Source of the DNA: Karalla daura
Lineage: Eukaryota > Chordata > Actinopteri > Chaetodontiformes > Leiognathidae
Assembly: GCA_029224185.1 (NCBI GenBank)
Contig: CM055210.1
Location: 13,126,882-13,190,881 of the forward strand
Direction of reading: 5' to 3'
DNA length: 64,000 nucleotides
Of the stretch, positions 45,393 through 55,005 are shown in pieces (positions within the stretch are counted from its first letter, which is position 1; every line of letters begins with the position of its first letter). The notes beneath the pieces were generated by a model. It worked only from the letters and a program-made list of their open reading frames with translations. It was not told where the DNA came from and did no database searches. Made by a program: the position numbers and the translations under genes.

Positions 45393-47150
45393 CTGAGCGG
45401 GAAAGATAGAACGTGTTTTGAAAGAACGTTTAAAAGAAGCGTTTATCTATGTTTTCTGGTGTTGGCATAGAGGCTGTGGAACTGTGGTTTCGTCAGGAAA
45501 TCTTTAGATGCTGTTTTAAAAGTCGTTTTTTGGATCATATCTTCAGTTAAGACAAGAAATTAACATATGTCTGAAGGTAAAGTATCCTGTTTCGCAGCAC
45601 TAGGGATTGGTTAGGATCAGGGCTAGGGCTAGGGGTTAAGGTTAGGGCTAGGGTTAGGGGTTAGGTTTTGCGTAAGGGGTTAGGGCTAGTGTTAGGGTTA
45701 GGGCTAGGGTTAGGGGTTAAAGTTAGGGCTAGGGTTAGGGGTTAGGTTTTGCGTAAGCGGTTAGGGCTAGTGTTAGGGGTTAGGGTTAAGGAGAGGATTA
45801 GGGTTAGTGTTAGGGGTTAGGGCGAGGCTTAGGGTTAGGGCTAGGGTTAGCTCCAATCCTCAGGCCTAAAAACCTAATCCTGGAGGTTTTCAGAACTAGG
45901 GTTAGGTCAAAAAACCAGATAAATTACATTAAATGAAGACCACTTGACTTACACCATGTTTCCACACAGATCTGGAACCACAACCACAACCACTGTATGC
46001 TAATTAGCTGTTATAATTGACGATTGATCACGTGACTTTACGTTCCTTGTCATGTTCCTTGTGTTTGACTGATGCCTGTTTTTTGCCACCATGCCAAAAT
46101 AAACCACTTCATTATTTACAGTATCTACCACTGAAATAATTGACCATAGATGGGTCCTTGGTCCAGACCAGGGATTGATCCAGGAGTCTCCAGAAGCCTC
46201 CACTCCTCCACCTCACTGGAAACAATCCCAGAAAGCTCCAAATGAAATGGAGGACGTGCTAACTGCGCAGACTGCTCTGCATTGCCGATGCTTTTTGAAG
46301 TACATTTCTTTACACTGAGAGCCGGAGCTTCGACATTTGCAAATCTAATTTAATAACTTTAATTTAATTCTCTCTGAACTTGTCCTGACGAGTTGAACAA
46401 ACCCTCAGACTTCTCAGAAACTTAATGTGCCCATTCCATTACACATTTCAGCAAAAATATAACAAGTATTGTGTTTTCATAATGAAACTATGTTTCTACA
46501 AAACATCTACATAGAAAGAAAGAACATTTAAGGGTTTCATTTACAACAAAGTCCAGGTTAGGAGCATGTGATTCTTTGCCCCTATGAAGCGAAAACATTA
46601 AAACTGAGCAGGAAACATAAAAATAAACCAACCCGGGGTCATAACAAACCAAACAAATAATGTAAAAACAACACTATGGAAATGCTCTCAATGCCTTTTT
46701 TTTGCACGCCATTGACTCCAGTAACGACCTCGAGGTGGAACAACCTCTGAAACCGCCCACACGCTGTACGTTGGAGCGATCCCACAACAACGTGAAAGAG
46801 AAACCGGGAGCTGCAGAAACCTCGGGGCGTCTGGACTGTACCAGTATGTGTAGAAGATGTCAGTAATGATGTGATAGAAAAACAGAGGAATGCAGGCAGG
46901 TGTAGACAATGCACACAGAGAGAAATCATGAATGACACAAAATAGGTATCGATTTTCTTTTTTTCACATAAGGAAACAAGGATTCGAAATGATTTACGAT
47001 CACGTATGTCGGCAACACTCTTGGGAATGTGTGGATACACAAGCTTTTCGCTTGGTTTTTCAGTAAATTTGCAGTAAGATTCATGGCTTTCACTGTACTG
47101 GCACCGGGCCACGGCAGAACAGATGTCATAAATGTGCTGTAAAGTCCTGT

Positions 47151-47194
<44 letters not shown>

Positions 47195-48773
47195 GGCGCT
47201 CCATGGTGCTGAACACCGCAGGAGAAATTGGGTGAAACACACAGAGTCTGAACAAGCGGCTTGGCAGCGAGCAGCGGGGGGAAACAGCTGCCAGTTGTTG
47301 TCGTACGTCTTGGCTTATTTTCTATTTTTGGAACGCTGCCGTTCGAGACGAGCCTCCACTCTCCTATAGGATGTCGGCGACATCCGCACACGTTCCCCAA
47401 ATCCCTGGAAGAAAACAATCGGATCCTGTGCGTCTGACACTAGGGCAGATTGTCCGTTTTGAGTCCCGGAAATGCACATTGATGCCTCGGCGCAGGCAGC
47501 TGCTTCTTATGCAACGACAGGATGGAGATGTGTATGTCTGTATACAGTACACACACAAGACAATGCAAAAATGTCAAATTTATGACTCTGACCACACTTA
47601 TTTGAAGCTTAAATTGAAGCTGAAACTAGATATGGAGATGACAAACAGGCCCTCCTTTTGTGTGCAAAGAATGAACTCAATATCAGAATTTGAACGCTCG
47701 GTTTTAGTGCCTTTCCCTTTAAATGCTAATAAGCTCTGTGTCACCTCTATACCAACACATCTGAAAAATCACTTCACAAGAGATTGCTACAGAGAAAATT
47801 TCTGTTCTTTATTGTGATATTTAAGTTTAGTGCATTTCTAATGGTGATAGGAACACGGTTGACACTGTCAAACAGTGAGAGGAGGAAACTGTGATTGTAT
47901 TTAAGAAGTCTGATGGCCTCTACAGCCTTCATGTAAAGGCTAGAAAAGCTCTAAAAAAGAACGAGTCCATTCATTGTTTTCATCGAAACTCTCCATGTTG
48001 GTAGCATCTACCATCTAGCCCGACCCTTCAACAATCTCATCCTTAAATGTGACACAAATGGAAGAGCTGAGGCAGAGCTGGTTAAGACTTTAAAAGCAGG
48101 GAGAGAGAGAGAGCCGCAACTAAAAAACCCACAAAATCAAAAACCTCTTAAACCGTTTAAGTGGCCCACATGGTTACAAATGAGCCGTATAAACCTCTTA
48201 AACAGTCAAAAGTGTTCAAACCGAGTCTCTGAAGAGCCATCGAGGCTCCAGCTGCCTGAATCTGGAAATCTGCAGCGTGATCCTCCGCGGCGATAACGCA
48301 GAGATGCTTTTACAAATCCAGAGGACGGAGGGGGAAAAGTCGATGGAATATGGAGGGGGAAAATAAAAAGCGAGGAGAGACGGCTGTTTTCTAACAGTCG
48401 GCTCTATCAAGATCACACACGCGAGGAACACACTCCCACTGGAAGTTATAATGACCTGTGGGACTCGCCCCCGGCAAAGCAAACACATTTCCACTCACCC
48501 AAACACACCTGGGTACCACGGCACACACAGGTCAGAATGATGGATGACACAATAGAGAAAAACATAGCAGCCAAATAGAGAGAAGAGAGAGAGAGGGAGG
48601 GAGGGGGGGGGGGGGGGGGGGGGCGGAGAACATACGGGTAAGGCTACGTGAGATGGGATACGAGAGCGAAAAGCTGGAAAAGCTGGAAAATGAGCTTCAA
48701 CATGTTGTGACAGGGGACACACATGCTGATAATGGATATCGAATCATGGCTTCTAAATGCAACACACACACAC

Positions 48774-48819
<46 letters not shown>

Positions 48820-51616
48820 TGAGTGTAATATAGCTGCTGAAGCAATTGATTCAAGCACTTCTGTCCACAGGCTTCATCAGCGTTCCCGTCTGGAAGAGTG
48901 GCGAAGGAGCCGTTTGTATATGGGGGAGGGTGGGGGAGGGCGGGGGAGGGCAGGGGAGGGGTGGGGGGGTTGGGGGGGGCAATAAAGCACCCGATGAGCG
49001 AATTGGATTAAAGCTCGACGACAAACTCCGGCTGAGGGACAGAGATGGAAACAAAATTCAATTTTTGTATTCCAGGGAGCAGGAAGAAGAGACGGCTGGA
49101 ATCAGATGGGCTCGTTCTGTCTGTCATGACTGATCTTTAGCAAAATGGCATGATAATAAACTGGGAATGGAAACACCTAAATATCAAAAACTGAAGCATT
49201 TTAACACTCTAATGAGCTGGGTGTTCAGACATGTTGATCACAAAGTGGAATGGAAACGCTTTTCTCTGATCTTTTGATCGAGAGTTAAAAGTGGGATGAG
49301 ATGAAAAAAGCCCCAAATGAGGTGGTTTTTCCAGAAATATATAGTGAAGTTTATCACAAAAGTGTGATCGAAGCACTGAACGTTTTCTAGATCTACGACC
49401 ATCCATCTCCCTCAAAGTGGCAAGACGGGATCATACAATAACTATGGGATTATGGGAAAAACTGTAATGGAACCAACTATTGAAGGCAAGAAGAAGAACT
49501 CAGACTTGGTACTGAGGTAAAAGTCGACTCCGTTCTTCCATTATCTTCAGCACTTTGTACCCAGTGTGGCCACAGCAGCGTCTCTGCTGGTGCCTTCTTC
49601 CAGTGCACAGAGACTAAAGGCCGGGAACGTTTGCTCCGTGTGGTCTGAACCACTTTGTATTCTCCGCTCTGGTCAATGTTTTCAAGCATGAAATGGTTCA
49701 AGGCAACAGTTTTCTTCTTTTTTTTGCTATTTTCAACTAAATTCAGGTGGAGTCGAAAGTACAGAGACTCACTGCTGAATTTATTAGAATCTAGCAGGGT
49801 AAAAATATTATATACTAATACTAGTCAATGCAGTAATGTATCTTTGTATACGTATAAGGTGTATTTTCCCCATACAAATCATGACAGACATAGGAGGATT
49901 AGATTCATCCTCCATGCACAACCATGTCTTATATACTGTCCCATGTTTTTATCTTTTCTCTTTGGTCTTGTAATAAAATGTGTTATTATTATCATTATTA
50001 TTAGTAATACATGTAAGAGTGCTTCTCATTTATCTCCCTTATTCCTTGTGCACTTCAAGTAGAAACCACAGCTCAGCTCTGGGATGTACGGCTCATTCCC
50101 ACCGCAGACTTCCTGGCTCTCTGCTTCCTTGACCGTCCCAGGGGGGGACACGTGAAGTTCCCTGAATCAATGAATCAAACATTGAGACTCGGGGGGGTCG
50201 GGGGTCCTCGCTCACCTGGCACGGACGTCCCCAGGGCCACGAACACCACGGCCGTCACCGAGTCCTTCAGTCCTATCGTGCAGCCGAAGTGCGAGGCCAG
50301 GTCCCCGGTGACGGCCGTCAGGACGCCGATCAGCGAGATGGACACGATGAAGCAGGCCCAGCCGTTCCAGTACTCGGTGGGCGGGACGAAGGCGAACAGG
50401 ACCTTCCAGAAGACGGTGAGGAAGTGCATGATGTAGTCGAAGCAGGACGGCAGGCGCTCCTCGCCGCTCTCCTCCTCGTCGTCGTCGCCTGTGGACGCAG
50501 GTTTTTTAGAGTCCGTTCAGACAAAAACGGGATAATACTGAACGTTTGAGACGCTTGACAAGTCTGACTGCTTACGATGCATCTAGTGTTTAGAGATCTA
50601 CCCTACTAGCAAATCCTCAGGGTCAGAATCAGGAATCGAGGAGGTTAATTTGCACCTCTTCCTAGAGCTATTAAATTAGATTAGGAGAATTCGTGGGACG
50701 GACTTCAGGGGAGCAACTTCTGGGAAAACAAAAACAAACGTTTCATATATCTTCTTCTTCTGATCCGCTTTGAAGCTCATTCACTGTGACACTGGACGTC
50801 CTGTCAGCAGCTGACTCTGCCTTTACTCCCGGCTAATCCGAAAATAGGCGACAAGGTTTCGTTTAAGGCGGTGAGTAAGACTCAAACACTCACTGGGGCG
50901 CAGATTAAATAATGACCAGCTGCACGGACTGTCTCAGCAGGCAGTAAGCATGTTTGTTTCCATGTTTTTATGGGTATGTTGTTCTTTTTTCAATCTATCT
51001 ATCTATCTATCTATCTACCTACCTACCTACCTACCTACCTCTGTATCTATCTATTTCACGACCAAACTACAGTACATACCTACACAATATCTAGCTAGCT
51101 AGCTAGCTGTAGCTAATGTAGCTAGCTCGCTACCTTATTATCTATCTTTTCGTCTGTCTCCTCTTTGTATTATGAAAAAATAATCACACGTTCCTGCATT
51201 ATTGAAGAGCAAACAAACATACAACAGCAAACAACAAGCCACGGGGCGTGAATGAATAAATAAAGAGAAATAATGAATTAGCTTCTGTGATGTTGAGCAC
51301 AGGTAAACATGGCTGTTGGTTCTCTTCTCAAACCGGACCTGTTTGGTTGACAGACAGGAAACTGTGTTCTCGATGATTTTGACCCGCTGTGTTTTTATAG
51401 AGCGGCACATGGAAAGGAGCGTTAACACGGGGAAAACAGCCCACATCGCGTCGACTAAAAAAAATATTAAAATAAATGCATAAAAAACAGGCTGGGAATA
51501 AAACGCTGATTGGAGAAATGCAGTTGTTCTCCATCCATCATCCTTTCAAGATGAAGTCGCAGAAAACGTCACCTAAACGCTGCTGCTCATAAATCACAAC
51601 GGTGCCTCACATCCTG

Positions 51617-51665
<49 letters not shown>

Positions 51666-51815
51666 CTGTGTGTGTGTGTGTGTGTCTGTATGTTACCTGC
51701 GCTGACAGTAACAGCACTGACAAACTGCTCCCTCCAGCTGCTGCTTCCCACCACCAAGGCCAGGTTTGTCTTCTTGATCAACTTATCCACCGTGCTCTAC
51801 ATGCGCACACACACG

Positions 51816-51853
<38 letters not shown>

Positions 51854-52470
51854 GAGAGAGAGAGAGAGAAGCCAAGAGATGCATAAGGACCAAGCAGGAG
51901 AGGAAAGAGACAAATCTTAAGTTGCTGAGAGAGAGAAAGAGGAAAAAGCTTCTTTCTTCAAGAAGTGTCTAGTTTGGAAATATACTGTATGTCTCAAAAG
52001 TCTGAGGGTGACGGCGGCAAGAATCCGAGGTATAGGAAGTGCTAATTAATACGACACTTCCTGTGAAGTCTGGAAAAAGAAAAACCCGCAGGCAGGTCGG
52101 CTTTTCGTGGGAAACATGGAGGAAGGCGAACAGGGAAAGACGTCGATGCAAAAACAGCAAGCAGCCAGTCCTGGCGCTACCATCAGAGCTCTGCCCACAG
52201 GGTCTCCGCGAGGATGAACTCCTCGCTAATAATCAGAGGAAAACATCAAGAAAAAGAAAGGAAAAAAAGAGGAGAAAATGTGCAGCACGCTGGCAGTAGA
52301 GTGGCGATACCGGCAGTCATTTCCAGTGAGAGGTGAGAGACGTAAAGACTTAACACATTCACTGAGTGTGATAGATGCAGACAGATGGACAACGCATGCA
52401 AGGGGAAACAAAAGAGTAACAAACGTAGAGTAACCTTTTCGTTTCGCCAGAGGATCTTATTTACAGCTCT

Positions 52471-52503
<33 letters not shown>

Positions 52504-54762
52504 TGAAGACACAGGTGGACATTTGATCAAATGAAAGGTGCGATGAAAACAAATGTGATTACTTACAAAATGACGATGACGATATAAAGGAAGATGAAGT
52601 CGACGCAAACACGGACTCTCAGAATATAAAGGTCATTTTTGGAAAGTTTTTTTCTTATATATAGTGTGTATTGCTCCTCGTGGCTTTTATGGATGCTACA
52701 GCACGCCCATATTGGGTTTATTTTATTGTATCATGTCGTAACTGATCGTTAGCATATCTATCGTATTGTATCGCTATCACTTCGTATTGTGTCGTATTGT
52801 ATCATATCAGTCAAGTCGTATCATGACATATCGTAATGCATCATCGTAACAACACAGCCATTACGACACATCATAACGGCTCATACTGCATCACATCATA
52901 TTGTGTCATATCGTTTCGTATTGTGTCACATTGTATTGCATCTATATCACTTTGTGTTGTGTCGTACAGTATCATACCAATCAAGTCGTATCATGATATA
53001 TCCTAACGTATCGTATCGTGTCATATGGTATCGTATCAGTCAAATCATAATGTATCTTAACGTGTCATATTGCGTCATTTCATTGTATGGTATTGTGTAT
53101 ATGTATATAGTATCATATCTTATCATGTCATGTTAGTCTTAGTCTTATTGCTGTTTTAGAACATATTGCTGTATATCATGTCATATTATATATCATCAAG
53201 TCATACTACATCGTCATAACGATATAGTATGACTATATCGTTATATATGATATATCGTATCATATCTCATCTTATAAACAGTTCCATTACAGATGGACTA
53301 AATGTGAAGATGCGCTCCTCCTGCTATCCTCTGAGCAGTATTTACGAGCTGACTTTGCAGATATATTTTCTAATTTGCTGGATGACTGGTCCACCGCCAC
53401 CCGTCCTTCTCTTCTCTTAAAGCCCGTTTTGTAGTGAAACAAGATGACAGCTCACTTTGAATAAATGATTTGTTGTGTGCCATGGAAATGACAACCATCT
53501 CATTAGAGAGCCCATTACATGCGATGACGATGAATAATTCACCCTCTGAACCGAGACAGCTGACACTCACTTCAGATCATCGCTCAGGCTCAATTTGCAT
53601 TTTCGGGTCAGTTTGCTTTTGAGGGCGTTTTTTTTGTTTGTTTTTTTAAAGAAGACAACGTCATGTTGACACACACATGAAACACACACACACTCACCTT
53701 GAACTCGTAGGACTCTTCTATGACCACTTCCACTTGTGTGTGCTCTCCCAGGCTGGGACAGCCCATCTTGGCCACCTCCTCCTCCTCGGCTCCAACCAAC
53801 GGCTTGTTCTCATTGGAGTCACCTGGGACACAGACATGAACTGGTTAATGCCCACGCCCATCTAGAACCATGGGCCATGGTTCTAGATGGGCTAGAACCA
53901 TTACCATGGGAAAACCCATGGTAATTTGGTAATTAACAGATACCACCTCTCACAATTACAACACATTACTACAGTCACACAGGTCTTGATGGTCAATCCC
54001 AGTTTTGTGCTGAGATCTGACTTTTTTTGATTCCAATTTAAATATGATGCCATCAAGCATGTGCATTTGCAGTTTTTAAGCTTTCGTAACCTGAGACCAT
54101 TGACCATGCATGTTTTTGGACTGTGGGACAAAACTGTGGAGGAAAACCACTCTACCAGTATGCCATCCCAACAGAACCAGTTTAATGCAAACCAACTGAC
54201 ACACACATACACATACACATAAAAACAGACAAAACGGGAACATGGCATCTAGATGAGCCTCTTCGGATTTCTTGTAGATCTGTCTCCTTCCAGACCCCCA
54301 GAGCTGAACTAAAAGCTCCATTCATCTGCTTTTCCTTCTCAGACCGTGTCACCTCCCATCAGCCGTGGCTATCGCGCATCCCTCATATCATGTATTTTCT
54401 TATTCCTCATTTGTTGACCGATTTCTTGGTAAGAGTGTGAACGAGGCAATAAAGGTCCGCAGTGTAAGCAGTAATATTCCACACCACGTGGGAAATCCGA
54501 GCCGTGAAGCATCCCGTGTCACTTTAATATGAACCCCCCACCCAGCCTCAGCCAGGGAATCATATTTTCTCCCATGGAGCAAAACATTTCTATCTCTCTA
54601 TAGCCACATGTTTCACAGTGTTTCCCCCCCCTGATCGATTCACATGTCTCCTCAACTACACACACACACACACACACTCCTACAGTGACAGTCATTAACT
54701 GAGTCAGCCTCTATCTGTGTCGCTCTGCTGTAATTGATAGCAGTGTACAGGGGTGTGATGCC

Positions 54763-54807
<45 letters not shown>

Positions 54808-54949
54808 TATAGATGTCCGTCGACATAGAGTGTGACAGCATATAAAACCAGTTCTGTTTCCCCTGTAATGAAACAGGCCCCGAGGCTGACACGTCTCTCT
54901 CTCTCTCTCTGCACCTGGAGAGCGTCTGTCGGCTACAGACGTGTGTGTG

Positions 54950-55005
<56 letters not shown>

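Larger units (their letters stand above)
45393..50215 (-). other. slc8a4: slc8a last intron
   Basis: This 4.8-kb intron splits the alpha-2 repeat between VP(G) and (AC)TFASK. It contains the degenerate telomere-like array, a (TG)n tract at 47153-47191, the poly-G run, (CA)n at 48763-48817 and a G-rich quadruplex candidate. A 259-codon - strand frame at 46639-47418 has no domain I recognise and crosses a (CA)n run, so I treat it as chance or a relic. Confidence 0.7.

Noticed and set aside
46639..47418. 259-codon - strand frame in the last slc8a intron
   Set aside because: It crosses a (CA)n run, and the ends show no recognisable domain. It could hide an old repeat but cannot be called a gene.
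49140..49730. Segment with repeated gggaatggaaacacc and tggaatggaaacgc phrases, considered as a MITE
   Set aside because: It looks repeat-derived, but I could not define ends or inverted termini.
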